Made by a program: the position numbers and the translations under genes
Shown here: piece after piece, positions 1-8,227 of the stretch
How positions within the stretch are numbered: the stretch's first letter is position 1
Layout of the letters: each line of letters starts with the position of its first letter
NCBI RefSeq assembly: GCF_910588395.1
Contig: NZ_CAJUPA010000041.1
Location: forward strand, 1-17,757
Direction of reading: 5' to 3'
DNA length: 17,757 nucleotides
Origin: an uncultured Faecalibaculum sp.
GTDB lineage: Bacteria > Bacillota_I > Bacilli_A > Erysipelotrichales > Erysipelotrichaceae
Notes under the pieces: model-generated
What the model saw: the letters and a program-made list of their open reading frames with translations, nothing else
What the model was told of the DNA's origin: nothing
The model's database searches: none

Positions 1-127
1 AAGGTATCTTTGGATGGGGTTAGTCTTCCTCCCTATCCAATTTTGGAGTGCCGTTATAAAAAGGTTCCACGTCTGTTCCGCCGGTTTACGGACAGAATTT
101 TCAATCCTGGACCATTCAGAATACAAG
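1..127. other. Left-edge segment without an identifiable gene
   Basis: No recognisable gene is complete here. Read forward in the first frame, the segment is open from base 1 to a TGA at 148-150, giving about 49 codons with no visible start. It is also open on the minus strand to the window edge. Neither translation resembles a family I can name. It could be the tail of a gene or mobile element lying mostly outside the window, or plain intergenic DNA. The short length makes the open frames weak evidence. Confidence 0.2.
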
Positions 128-161
128 AAAAAGACCGGCTCCAGTCATGACCGGTCTTTTT
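128..161. terminator. Intrinsic terminator downstream of the GH32 gene, usable on both strands
   Basis: A perfect inverted repeat (GACCGG at 133-138, CCGGTC at 151-156) has a 12-base loop. It is flanked by AAAAA on one side and TTTTT on the other, so each strand reads stem then U-run. It lies about 47 bases after the stop of the minus-strand GH32 gene and is its likely terminator. Confidence 0.85.
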
Positions 162-207
162 CCCGAGAGAGTTGTATATCAGAAATATGAACAAGTCGCT
201 GTCAGAA

Positions 208-2856
208 TCATTCCTGCTCGCGGCGTTTCCTGTTTGTGAAGACTGCACCTGCCAGGGCTCCGATGGCTGTCGCCAGGGTCATGCCTAAGCCGGTGGCTGC
301 AGCTGTCGGAGTACCTTCGGAAGAAACAGAAGCTGCGGATACCGCCTGTGCCGGGGTCTCGCTGACAACCGGTTTCGCTGTGCTGTCGTAAATGTCGGTG
401 ACAGTGGTCGGTTTCTCCGGAGTCACGGTAATCGGCTTGTCTGCATTGGCCCGGAGGTTGGTCAGAGCATTGGTCAGAGCGTAGTTGGCAAGGTTGATGG
501 AGTTCTGTGTGGAATCCGGGTTGAAGGCTGCCGCAAATGCTGCCTTGTAGGCATCCTGCAAAGCCTTGAAGCTTTCATCTGTGTAGTTGCCCTGTCCGCG
601 CTCCAGCTGGTCTTTCGCATCCGCCAGGGTTCCGGAGAGGTTGCGCATATCGGTGTTGTCTTTGCGGTAGCTGTCCATGGTGGCGAAGCTGTAAGTCGCA
701 TTGACAGGTGTGCCAACAGCATACAGGTTGAGCAGATCCGCATCCTTATAGGGGAATACCAGTTCCGTCAGCACGATGGTGTCATTGCCTGCATATACTT
801 CCACAGAGTAGTTGTCCACGAAGACTTTCAGCTTGATCTTGCCATTGGTCATGGCAACCGGTGCCGTGTAGTCCTGCAGGAACTTGAACCAGGTGCCATT
901 CTGCATGTGATCAGCCGGAGCCTGTTCAGCTGCCATGGACTTGGAACGGTCCACGTGCAGGATTCCAGTGTTCACATCGTACCAGATCGTGGTCTGATAG
1001 TCTTTGTTTTTCAGGACCTCCAGAACGACTTTCTCCGTTCCCTTTTCAGGAGCGAACTCGATTTCGAACTGGAACTGCTGAGAGTGAATGCCTTCCAGCG
1101 GGTTGGACTTGTCGTCCAGGACAATGTCATCCTTGACTTCCAGGTTCTTCATCTGGTCGTATTCAGCTACCGGTGTCTGCTTCAGGCGCAGTCCTTCCGG
1201 TGTGCGCACTACAGACAGGTCTGCCATCAGCGTGAACTGACCATTGTGCTTTTCACCCAGCATCTTGCGGATGCCTTCCAGAGTCACCTTGCTGCCATCC
1301 GGCTGACGGATGGTGGAGTTGTCTGCATAGGACCAGTTGGACATCCACTGAACCATGACCACTCTGCCGTCTTCCTTATAGAAGCTCTGGGCTGCATAGG
1401 CATCGGGAGCATAGTTCATGTTGTAGCGGGCTGCCACATCCCCTGTGGGACCGTTGACTGTATCCGGTACGAATGTCCAGACGCCATCCACTTCCTTGAA
1501 GTCGCCCACCTGATACCAGCGGCCGCCTTCGGACAGAACGTATTTGTATTCGTCTGTACCTTCCACCGGGAGATAGTACAGTTCCGGACACTCGGTGATG
1601 ATGTCACCCTGCATGGCTTCCGGTGTCCAGTGAATCAGATCTTTGGAGGAGTAGAAGCGCAGCGGACCACCGGCTACAGCCATCATCCACTGACCGGATT
1701 CTTCGTGCCAGAATACTTTCGGGTCACGGAAATCACCATTGTTGAGAGGATCTTCATTGACAAGCTCTGTGATGTTGCCTTCTGCGTCCCGGACAACTGT
1801 CCGCAGAGAACCTTCAGCCAGAACGACATTCTTGAAGAAATCCTTCTGGTCGGCTGTCAGCTCCTTGGTTGTACCATCCGCATTGAGAATGACGCGTTCT
1901 ATTCCCAGATCCGGTGCTGTCCAGTTGAATCCATCAGCCGAATAGGCAATGCACTGTCTCTGGAAACCGAATTCGCCGCTTCCCCAGGAAGCGCCCGAAG
2001 GCATGCCTGCCAGTGTCCAGACAGCGACCAGACCCTGTTCTCCCTCCTTGAAGAAACCGGAGGTGTTGTTTTTGTCCACAACTGCGGATCCAGAGAAGTG
2101 GAATCGCATGCCATTGTCCGTAGAGGCTTTGAACACATCAGGAACTTCATGCTCTGTCCAGTGAACCAGATCTGTGGATGTGGCATGACCCCAGCTCATG
2201 GACCCATGGTTGACACCATCCGGATAATACTGGAAGAACAGATGCCAGGTGCCGTTGAAGTACACCATGCCATTGGGATCATTGGACCAGCCCTGTTCAT
2301 TGGAGAAGTGGTACTGTTCCCGATAGGCTTCATCTTCCTGCTCTTTATCAGCTGCAGGTGTTTCCGCTTTGGCATTGTCTGCGGGGGCCGCTGCGGATGT
2401 ATCAGCTTTGACGCTGACTGCCGGAGCCTCAGGTTCCGGCACTGCTTCTTCGGAAACAGCCGGAGCTGCCGGTTCCGCCGGAACCGCAGGATCTGCAGGT
2501 GCAGCGGCTTCAGGAGTTTCTGCCTCTGCTGCCTGTCCAGGTTCTTCGGATTCTTCTCCGACAGAAGCAGATTCTTCTTCTGCCTCTGCTGCAGGCGCAT
2601 TGGTACTGCTGTAAATTTCTGTTTCCTGTGGTACTTCGATTTCCGCCGCTGCTTCCACGGGATCATTCTCTTCAGCTGCAGTTTCCAGGATCACTTCCTC
2701 CGGCGCCTGTACATCCACAACCGGCTGATCCGCAACCAGTTCTTCGGATTCACTGGCAAGGATCGCAGCACTGGCACCTGACAGCACCATCATGGCGGAA
2801 GCAGAGACAGCCGCCGATTTGATCAAATTGACTTTCTTGTTGTTTTCGTTTTTCAT
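208..2856 (-). CDS. Secreted GH32 fructan beta-fructosidase (levanase/inulinase-like), surface-anchored
   Basis: Predicted extracellular glycoside hydrolase family 32 enzyme of 882 residues that should release fructose from levan, inulin or sucrose. Residues 1-34 form a signal peptide (KKVNLIK then a hydrophobic stretch). Residues 36-171 are a low-complexity Ala/Pro/Glu linker. The GH32 five-blade propeller follows: WSNDPNG at 190-196 with nucleophile Asp193, the RDP motif at 377-379, and EC with the acid/base Glu422. A beta-sandwich domain follows, then a FIVAR-like helical module at about 739-801. The C-terminus has a hydrophobic segment (857-873) and a TNRKRREQE tail, like a sortase substrate but without LPXTG. 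The ATG at 2856 is chosen over one 14 codons upstream because the signal peptide starts there and AGAAGG lies 12 bases before it. Exo versus endo action and preferred fructan are not decidable here. Confidence 0.9.
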   Translation of the reverse strand: MKNENNKKVNLIKSAAVSASAMMVLSGASAAILASESEELVADQPVVDVQAPEEVILETAAEENDPVEAAAEIEVPQETEIYSSTNAPAAEAEEESASVGEESEEPGQAAEAETPEAAAPADPAVPAEPAAPAVSEEAVPEPEAPAVSVKADTSAAAPADNAKAETPAADKEQEDEAYREQYHFSNEQGWSNDPNGMVYFNGTWHLFFQYYPDGVNHGSMSWGHATSTDLVHWTEHEVPDVFKASTDNGMRFHFSGSAVVDKNNTSGFFKEGEQGLVAVWTLAGMPSGASWGSGEFGFQRQCIAYSADGFNWTAPDLGIERVILNADGTTKELTADQKDFFKNVVLAEGSLRTVVRDAEGNITELVNEDPLNNGDFRDPKVFWHEESGQWMMAVAGGPLRFYSSKDLIHWTPEAMQGDIITECPELYYLPVEGTDEYKYVLSEGGRWYQVGDFKEVDGVWTFVPDTVNGPTGDVAARYNMNYAPDAYAAQSFYKEDGRVVMVQWMSNWSYADNSTIRQPDGSKVTLEGIRKMLGEKHNGQFTLMADLSVVRTPEGLRLKQTPVAEYDQMKNLEVKDDIVLDDKSNPLEGIHSQQFQFEIEFAPEKGTEKVVLEVLKNKDYQTTIWYDVNTGILHVDRSKSMAAEQAPADHMQNGTWFKFLQDYTAPVAMTNGKIKLKVFVDNYSVEVYAGNDTIVLTELVFPYKDADLLNLYAVGTPVNATYSFATMDSYRKDNTDMRNLSGTLADAKDQLERGQGNYTDESFKALQDAYKAAFAAAFNPDSTQNSINLANYALTNALTNLRANADKPITVTPEKPTTVTDIYDSTAKPVVSETPAQAVSAASVSSEGTPTAAATGLGMTLATAIGALAGAVFTNRKRREQE

Positions 2857-2939
2857 GACTTTCAAAAACCTTCTTCTATGGAAATGTTCTGAATACAAAG
2901 ATCTTTGGGGAAAGGATGAAAGTTATAACTTACATGGTT

Positions 2940-2969
2940 ACAATAGCCCCCCTCCCCCGGCTTTTTCAA
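2940..2969 (-). promoter_or_regulatory. Predicted GH32 promoter with a G-tract spacer
   Basis: On the minus strand, TTGAAA (2969-2964) and TATTGT (2945-2940) are separated by 18 bases. The spacer is mostly a G5-A-G6 run. The predicted start is near 2933, leaving a leader of roughly 77 bases before the GH32 ATG. The -35 is strong and the -10 matches only 4 of 6 positions, so this is a reasonable but unproven promoter. Confidence 0.5.
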
Positions 2970-2976
2970 GTCAATT

Positions 2977-2990
2977 TGTAAGTGATTACA
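2977..2990. promoter_or_regulatory. cre-like palindrome (candidate CcpA or LacI-family operator)
   Basis: TGTAAGTGATTACA has perfect TGTAA/TTACA arms around a 4-base centre. It resembles the CcpA catabolite-response element but lacks the central CG. It sits 8 bases upstream of the predicted GH32 -35, which suits control of a fructan-use gene by carbon status or by a LacI-family sugar regulator. The choice between these is inference. Confidence 0.55.
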
Positions 2991-3298
2991 TTTGTCATGA
3001 ACTGCGCCAGTCCGATTTGGAATATTTGATTAAATTCCGTATTTTTCCACTGAATCTCATGACATTTATCACTTGATTCCATAATCGCGGTTTCCCTCAT
3101 TCTCTTCGGTCCTGCCATTCTTCTTCATCTGTTTGACAGTTCCGGCGGCTGTCCTGCATCCCTTTCCTGAAACAGGCAAACCTACGCAGAAAAGGCTGCG
3201 GGTTCTCCCAATCACGGGGACAGCCTTGCAGCCTTTGTGCATCATGATGGTTTTGATCATGCCCTGTCCAGGGCCCTGGCCCGCATCGACAGGCAGGA
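2991..3298. other. Intergenic region between nrdB and the GH32 promoter
   Basis: No convincing gene is seen. The part near 3000-3075 is AT-rich and belongs to the GH32 upstream region. It holds an imperfect inverted repeat, TTTGTCATGA (2991-3000) and TCATGACATT (3058-3067). The part from 3187 to 3298 holds structures downstream of nrdB. A 63-codon open frame on the minus strand (3069-3260) overlaps the nrdB terminator hairpin and has no ribosome binding site I can recognise. Confidence 0.5.
3187..3236 (-). terminator. Probable nrdAB terminator
   Basis: On the minus strand AAAGGCTGC (3236-3228) pairs perfectly with GCAGCCTTT (3199-3191) and is followed by a further T and then CTG. The 28-base loop is long and the T-run short, so efficiency is uncertain. 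A second stem-forming element, CCTGTC/GACAGG enclosing the palindrome CCAGGGCCCTGG, lies at 3263-3293 directly after the nrdB stop. Confidence 0.5.
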
Positions 3299-4339
3299 TC
3301 AGAGATCGTCTACAATAGCGCCGGCTTTGGTATACGCCGTGGATTTGGCTTCAAAGAAATCTGTCTTGATGTCATTGGCCCGGCTGTAGGTATCCACCCA
3401 TGCCATGGACTCCGGCAGTTCTTCATATCCTTCATAGACCGGTGCAAATCCCAGACCTTTGGCCCGCAGATTGGCCAGATACCGGATGTAATCCTTGACC
3501 CGGTCCAGATTCAGTCCTGCGATCCGGTCACCCAGAACATATTCTGCCCAGGACATCTCTTCCTCGGCACCGGTTTTCAGCATCTGCCGGTATTCCTCTT
3601 CCAGTTCCGGCGTAAACAGCTCCGGCTGTTCCTTTTTCAGTTCCAGAAGAATGTTCCGGAAGAGCCACAGATGCGTGTTTTCATCCCGGTTGATGTAGCG
3701 GATTTCCTGCGCACTGCCGGGCATCTTGCCCATGCGGCCCAGGTTGTAGAAAAACATGAACCCCGAATAGAAGTAGATTCCTTCCAGAATATAGTTCGCA
3801 ATCAGGGTTTTGACCAGCTGTCCGGCGTCTTTGTGTTCCAGAAAATCATTGTACAGATTGCCGATGAACTCATTCCGATGCAGCAGGTGTTCGTCGTCTT
3901 TCCACTGATACAGGATCTCATTCCGCTTTTCAGGGGAGCAGATGGTATCCAGCATATAGGAATAGGACTGGGAATGCACGGCTTCCTGAAAGGCCTGAAT
4001 GGTCAGACACAGGTTGACTTCATTGGCTGTGATATAGGCGCCGATGTTGGGCAGATTGGCGGTCTGCAGGGAGTCCAGAAAGACCAGAAAGGAGAGGATC
4101 TTGTCATAGGCAGTCCGTTCCTCGTCGGTGAGATTCCGGTAATCCTTGATGTCCTGAGAGAGGTTGATCTCTTCCGGGATCCAGAAATTGTTCATGGCCT
4201 GCCGGTACCACTGACTGGTCCAGTCGTATTTCACATTGTTGAAGTCATTCAGGTTGGTTGTATTGCCGTTGATCATCCGGCGTTTGGCCAGATCGGTGTC
4301 GCCGTCTTTGTTGAACAGCGCCTTGGGTTTCAGTTCCAT
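3299..4339 (-). CDS. nrdB: Ribonucleotide reductase class I, beta (radical) subunit
   Basis: The 346-residue small subunit of aerobic ribonucleotide reductase. It houses the metal centre and the radical used by the alpha subunit to make deoxyribonucleotides. All expected metal ligands are visible: Asp89 (LDSLQ), Glu119 and His122 (QEAVHSQSY), Glu186 (ILEGIYF), Glu220 and His223 (RDENTH). The radical-bearing tyrosine is present at Tyr126, four residues after His122, as in canonical tyrosyl-radical enzymes. The ATG at 4339 is preceded by AAGGAG six bases upstream. It lies 24 bases after the alpha-subunit stop and is clearly in the same operon. The length is normal for the family. No nrdI or nrdH gene is adjacent, which with the ATP-cone alpha subunit favours a class Ia-type system over Ib. 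Confidence 0.95.
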   Translation of the reverse strand: MELKPKALFNKDGDTDLAKRRMINGNTTNLNDFNNVKYDWTSQWYRQAMNNFWIPEEINLSQDIKDYRNLTDEERTAYDKILSFLVFLDSLQTANLPNIGAYITANEVNLCLTIQAFQEAVHSQSYSYMLDTICSPEKRNEILYQWKDDEHLLHRNEFIGNLYNDFLEHKDAGQLVKTLIANYILEGIYFYSGFMFFYNLGRMGKMPGSAQEIRYINRDENTHLWLFRNILLELKKEQPELFTPELEEEYRQMLKTGAEEEMSWAEYVLGDRIAGLNLDRVKDYIRYLANLRAKGLGFAPVYEGYEELPESMAWVDTYSRANDIKTDFFEAKSTAYTKAGAIVDDL

Positions 4340-4363
4340 GACTGTCTCCTTTCTCTTTCCATG

Positions 4364-6886
4364 CTATGCACTGCAGGATTCGCATTCTTCCACTTCCAGT
4401 GACTGGGAACGGACATAGTAAATGGTCTTTACGCCTTTCTCCCAGGCCCTGAGATACAGATCCAGAACTTTGCGGAAGGTGAATTCCGGGGTGACGTACA
4501 GATTCACGGACTGCGCCTGGTCAATGTGCCGCTGGCGGATGGCTGCTGCGTCCACGATCCAGTTCTGATCGATGTGATGTGCGTTTTTATAGTACCAGAA
4601 GGTTTCATCCGAGAGATCCGGTGCGACTCTTGTCAGCATGGATCCTTTCTTTTCCTCCAGAAAATACTTCTTCAGAACCGGATCCACCGCAGCGGTGGTG
4701 CCGGCCAGGATCGAGGTGCTGGAGGTGGGGGCAATGGCCAGCAGATAGCCGTTTCGCAGGCCGTTTTCCCGGACTTCCTGTGCCAGGGCCTGCCAGCGGT
4801 CAGATACATAATCCCGTTTGGTGAAATAGGCACCTGTCTGGTATTCACTGCCCTGGAAGCCGGCATAGGCACCCTTTTCCCGGGCCAGTTCGCAGGAGGC
4901 CTGCAGGGCATGATAGTTGATGCGCTCGTACAGATCATCCATGTAGCTTAAGTGTTCTTCGCTTTCAAACCGGATGCGCTTTTTGGCCAGCAGATGCTGG
5001 TATCCGCTGGTGCCAAGGCCCACCGGGCGCATCTGACTGGAGGTGAGTTTCGCATAGGGCAGCGCATAGTAATTCAGATCAATGACATTGTCCAGGGCCC
5101 GCATGACGGTGTGGATGACATGACTGAGTTCGCTGTCATTGTCCACGTCGATGTGCCCCAGAGACAGGGAAGCCAGGTTGCAGACGACGAAATCTCCCGG
5201 GTGCGTTCTGGTGACCACCATGGTTTCCCCGTTTACGGTCACGATTTCCGGTTCCTCTTCGTGCATGGTTGACATGTTCTGGGCAATTTCCGTGCAGAGG
5301 TTGGAGGCATAAATCATGCCTTTGTGGCTGTTGGGATTGGCTTCGTTGACGGTATCCCGGTTGAACACGAAAGGCGTTCCGGTTTCCACCAGCGACTTGA
5401 TGATCATTCTGACCATTTCCCGGATGGACAGCACCCGTTTGTCGATGGCAGGATCATTGACACAGTCCCAGTAACGCCGTTCCCATTCAGGGCCAAAGGC
5501 GTCTTCCAGATTCCAGCCTTTGACCTGGCTGATCTGATGGGGATCCATGAGATTCCAGGAGGCATCCAGATCGGTGGCTGCCAGGCGCCAGAACAGGTCA
5601 GGGACGCAGATGGCCGGGAAAATGTCGTGGGCTTTCATCCGGTCATCGCCGTTGTTGGTGCGCAGCTGCAGAAATTCGGGGATATCCCGGTGCCACAGAT
5701 CCAGATAGACCGCGGCGGCACCTGCCCGTACTCCCAGCTGGTCCACGGCGATGGCGGTATCATTCACCAGACGGATCCAGCGGATCACGCCTCCCGCAGC
5801 ACCTTTGAATCCTCTAATGTCACTGCCGGTGGCCCGGACTTTGCCCATGTACAGCCCCATGCCGCCGCCGTGCTTGGAGACTCTGGCAAAGTTGTCAATG
5901 GATTTGTAGATGCCGGTGAGAGAATCTTCCACGGTGTCAATGAAGCAGCTGGACATCTGGTGGAATGGCTTGCGGGCATTGGACATGGTGGGAGTGGCCA
6001 TGGTGACCTGCAGCTTGCTGAAAATGTCATAGAAGCGTGTGGCCCAGTATACCCGGTCCGTTTCGGGGATGGCCAGATGCATGGCAATGCCCATGAACAT
6101 TTCCTGCACCCGTTCCATGAGACGCCCGTCCCCGGTCCGGATGAGATAGCGGCTGGCCAGCAGATCCAGTCCCGGATGTTTGAACAGTCTGGTGCGGTCC
6201 GGATCCATGCAGGCTTCCAGACGGGCCAGATCTTCTGTGGTATAGCTTTCCAGCAGACTGTCAGAGAGCAGATGCTGCTCCGTGAGCCAGACAAGCTTCT
6301 CTTCCCAGGTCTGCAGGCCCAGTTCCTGTTCATTCTGCCGGATTTCCAGTTCCAGTTCATGGTTGAGGATCCGGGCTGCAATATCCTCCCATCGGGGTGC
6401 ATTCCGGCTGGTGAGTTCTGCCGCTGCCCGTTCCAGAAACCGGAGCCGTTCCTGCAGGGACTGGCCAGGACGGATCAGTTCCGCAGCTTTGATCTGCAGC
6501 CGGTCCAGAGAATACTCCGTCTGGGGAAAGTCTCTCTGAATGTCTTCCAGCAGATCTGCCAGAGAGTCATCCTGGGCAAGTCCGGTGATCTGGTTCACTG
6601 TCTGACGCATGCGGGCATGATTCTGTCTGTACAGGATGTAGGCTTTGGCTGTCCTGTAGCAGCCTGCGCCCATCAGGGCCTGTTCAGCCAGGTCCTGAAT
6701 CTGCTCCACATCGCTGCCTTCCTGCAGCTGACCGGAAATCCAGACCGTCATGGCTTCCAGCTGCCCGTCGGTTACGGTTTCCTGTGTAGAGAGAAAAGCC
6801 CGGGAAATGGCCCGGCTGATTTTGTCGGGATTGAAGGCTTCCAGGGCACCGCTTCTTTTGCGGATGGTCTGTATCTGATTGGTCAT
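4364..6886 (-). CDS. nrdA: Ribonucleotide reductase class I, alpha (catalytic) subunit with ATP-cone
   Basis: The 840-residue catalytic subunit that reduces ribonucleoside diphosphates. Residues 1-95 form an ATP-cone allosteric domain (RKRSGALEAFNPDKI near the start). The all-alpha and ten-stranded barrel domains follow. The catalytic motif NLCTE is at 529-533, with the thiyl-radical Cys531 and Glu533. The substrate-reducing pair is Cys314 (SSCF) and Cys569 (VVCNL). The C-terminal redox-shuttle CESC (Cys835, Cys838) is intact. The frame stays open 65 codons upstream, but the ATG at 6886 is chosen because the ATP-cone begins there and AAGGAA lies nine bases before it. It is the first gene of nrdA-nrdB. 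The length is somewhat above that of E. coli NrdA (761). Confidence 0.95.
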   Translation of the reverse strand: MTNQIQTIRKRSGALEAFNPDKISRAISRAFLSTQETVTDGQLEAMTVWISGQLQEGSDVEQIQDLAEQALMGAGCYRTAKAYILYRQNHARMRQTVNQITGLAQDDSLADLLEDIQRDFPQTEYSLDRLQIKAAELIRPGQSLQERLRFLERAAAELTSRNAPRWEDIAARILNHELELEIRQNEQELGLQTWEEKLVWLTEQHLLSDSLLESYTTEDLARLEACMDPDRTRLFKHPGLDLLASRYLIRTGDGRLMERVQEMFMGIAMHLAIPETDRVYWATRFYDIFSKLQVTMATPTMSNARKPFHQMSSCFIDTVEDSLTGIYKSIDNFARVSKHGGGMGLYMGKVRATGSDIRGFKGAAGGVIRWIRLVNDTAIAVDQLGVRAGAAAVYLDLWHRDIPEFLQLRTNNGDDRMKAHDIFPAICVPDLFWRLAATDLDASWNLMDPHQISQVKGWNLEDAFGPEWERRYWDCVNDPAIDKRVLSIREMVRMIIKSLVETGTPFVFNRDTVNEANPNSHKGMIYASNLCTEIAQNMSTMHEEEPEIVTVNGETMVVTRTHPGDFVVCNLASLSLGHIDVDNDSELSHVIHTVMRALDNVIDLNYYALPYAKLTSSQMRPVGLGTSGYQHLLAKKRIRFESEEHLSYMDDLYERINYHALQASCELAREKGAYAGFQGSEYQTGAYFTKRDYVSDRWQALAQEVRENGLRNGYLLAIAPTSSTSILAGTTAAVDPVLKKYFLEEKKGSMLTRVAPDLSDETFWYYKNAHHIDQNWIVDAAAIRQRHIDQAQSVNLYVTPEFTFRKVLDLYLRAWEKGVKTIYYVRSQSLEVEECESCSA

Positions 6887-7269
6887 ATATGTAATTCCTT
6901 TTGTTTCCTTTGCTGCCAAACAGGCAGTGTCAGCTTTCAGTATAGTCCTGTCGGGGATGGTCTTCCCTGCTGTCGCACAGTAAGAGACAGAGCAGAACGA
7001 CAACTGTGACAATCTGCCGGCTCCGGTTACACCGGAAAAGGAACAGAAAACCGGCTTCTGATGAAAACAGCGGAAGCTCACAGAACACGGACAGGAGACA
7101 GCAGTGCTGTTTTGTTAACAATGATGCGTTACATCCCTGGATATTCCAGGACTGTGCAAGGTAAAACGAATCTTTTTGTTGATTCTTAACCCACGTATAT
7201 TTCCATATATCGGATTCTACGGTATACTGTGTTCACATATATACAACTCAATGAAAGGACGGATGGAAC
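6887..7269. other. Divergent intergenic region between nrdA and the nuclease gene
   Basis: No gene is supported. On the minus strand, TATACT (6944-6939) is a possible nrdA -10, but no good -35 is placed 16-18 bases upstream of it. A dyad, CCTGGA-TAT-TCCAGG, spans 7136-7150 and could be an operator. The promoter for the rightward nuclease gene lies at 7200-7228. I looked for paired NrdR boxes near nrdA and did not find a convincing pair. Confidence 0.5.
7200..7228 (+). promoter_or_regulatory. Promoter of the Rpn-family nuclease gene
   Basis: TTTCCA (7200-7205) and TATACT (7223-7228) are separated by exactly 17 bases in an AT-rich stretch. The predicted start near 7235 gives a leader of about 35 bases, with AAAGGA ten bases before the ATG at 7270. 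Confidence 0.6.
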
Positions 7270-8193
7270 ATGATACAGAAAGACCCGGACCGCTCTGTCA
7301 CTTCTTCCCCGGTCACATCAGAGAACTGGGAGGCTGCCATCAGAAGACAGCTGAAAACCGCCACACTGTTTGATGATGCCTATGCTGCCGTGTTTTTTGA
7401 TGGAGCGCTGGACTGTGCCCAGCTGCTGGTATCAAAAATCTGCGGCGAGGAATACACGGTGGAATCCGTGGAAATCCAGAAGGTCATTCCTCAGTTTGGA
7501 ATCAAAAGCGTCCGCCTGGATGTGTATGCTCAGGATACCGGCGGGGGAAGACACATTTTTGAATTTCAGCTGGTCACGTATCCATATCTCCCCAGACGTG
7601 GCCGCTACTATCTCAGTTCCAACGACATGCAGATGCTGAAAGCCGGGAGCAGTTACGATGAACTGCAAGATGTGACAGTGGTGTTCATCTGCAAATCGGA
7701 TGTCATGAAATCCGGAAAACCAATGCATGTCTTCGCCATGAAAGACGAAGACGGGCGGGAACTGGGCGACGGACACAGGATGATTTTTCTGAATGCGGCC
7801 TATCCGGATGACTGGGAGCTCAAAGATCTGATGCATGATATCCTCTGCGCAAATCCGGAGGATATGGTTTATGATGAATTCAGAAACAGAAGCATGCTTC
7901 TGAAACGGAAGAAGGAAGGAGAAGTTATGTTCAACGATGAGCTGGAAAAACTGGTGCAGGAGCGGGAGAGAATTGTTGCCGAGAAAGCTGCTGCAGAAGC
8001 TGCTGCTGAGAAGGATAAAGCTGTGGCTGAAACTGCCGAGAAGACCAGACATGAAGTCCATTACAGTCAGCTTTGCAGGCTGTTCAAGAAGGGCAAGAGC
8101 ACGGATTTCATTTCCGAAGCAACCGACTTCGCTCCCGAGACAGTCAACCGCATGAGAGGCGAATTTGAAGCCACCGGCACATTCCACCTGTAA
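7270..8193 (+). CDS. Rpn/PD-(D/E)XK nuclease family 'transposase-like' protein
   Basis: A 307-residue protein of the Rpn/YhgA-like PD-(D/E)XK group, often labelled putative transposase. Studied members are DNA endonucleases that promote RecA-independent recombination. The N-terminal part (31-140) has the family pattern: TLFDDAYAAVF, then a core with Asp84 (RLDVYAQD) and Glu98-Phe-Gln100 as the expected metal and catalytic residues. Residues about 222-262 are an Ala/Glu/Lys-rich predicted coiled coil. Residues 264-300 (YSQLCRLFKKGKS...) look like a small helix-turn-helix. The gene stands alone with its own promoter and a bidirectional terminator, with no inverted terminal repeats, so it is not an evident insertion sequence. 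Whether it cuts DNA in this organism is unknown. Confidence 0.75.
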   Translation: MIQKDPDRSVTSSPVTSENWEAAIRRQLKTATLFDDAYAAVFFDGALDCAQLLVSKICGEEYTVESVEIQKVIPQFGIKSVRLDVYAQDTGGGRHIFEFQLVTYPYLPRRGRYYLSSNDMQMLKAGSSYDELQDVTVVFICKSDVMKSGKPMHVFAMKDEDGRELGDGHRMIFLNAAYPDDWELKDLMHDILCANPEDMVYDEFRNRSMLLKRKKEGEVMFNDELEKLVQERERIVAEKAAAEAAAEKDKAVAETAEKTRHEVHYSQLCRLFKKGKSTDFISEATDFAPETVNRMRGEFEATGTFHL

Positions 8194-8227
8194 ACCTCTC
8201 CCCAACAGCATCCGACCATGCGAAAAA

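Noticed and set aside
907..2781. Long open frame (624 codons) on the + strand opposite the GH32 gene
   Set aside because: It is a shadow of the GH32 codons: no family resemblance, Cys- and Phe-rich composition, no ribosome binding site. The minus-strand gene has intact GH32 motifs.
2947..2958. G-quadruplex in the GH32 promoter
   Set aside because: Only two G-runs are present on the strand; four are needed for an intramolecular quadruplex.
3069..3260. Small 63-codon minus-strand open frame downstream of nrdB
   Set aside because: It contains the probable nrdAB terminator hairpin, lacks a ribosome binding site and has no protein-like pattern.
5324..7009. Long open frame (561 codons) on the + strand opposite nrdA
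   Set aside because: It lies antisense to a fully conserved ribonucleotide reductase and its translation has no recognisable domain.
7180..7250. ATATAT-containing segments resembling NrdR boxes near nrdA
   Set aside because: They lie about 300 bases from nrdA, coincide with the promoter of the rightward nuclease gene, and do not form two well-spaced consensus boxes.
7270..8193. Complete insertion sequence around the Rpn-family gene
   Set aside because: No inverted terminal repeats or target-site duplications were found in the flanks; the gene has its own terminator and promoter.
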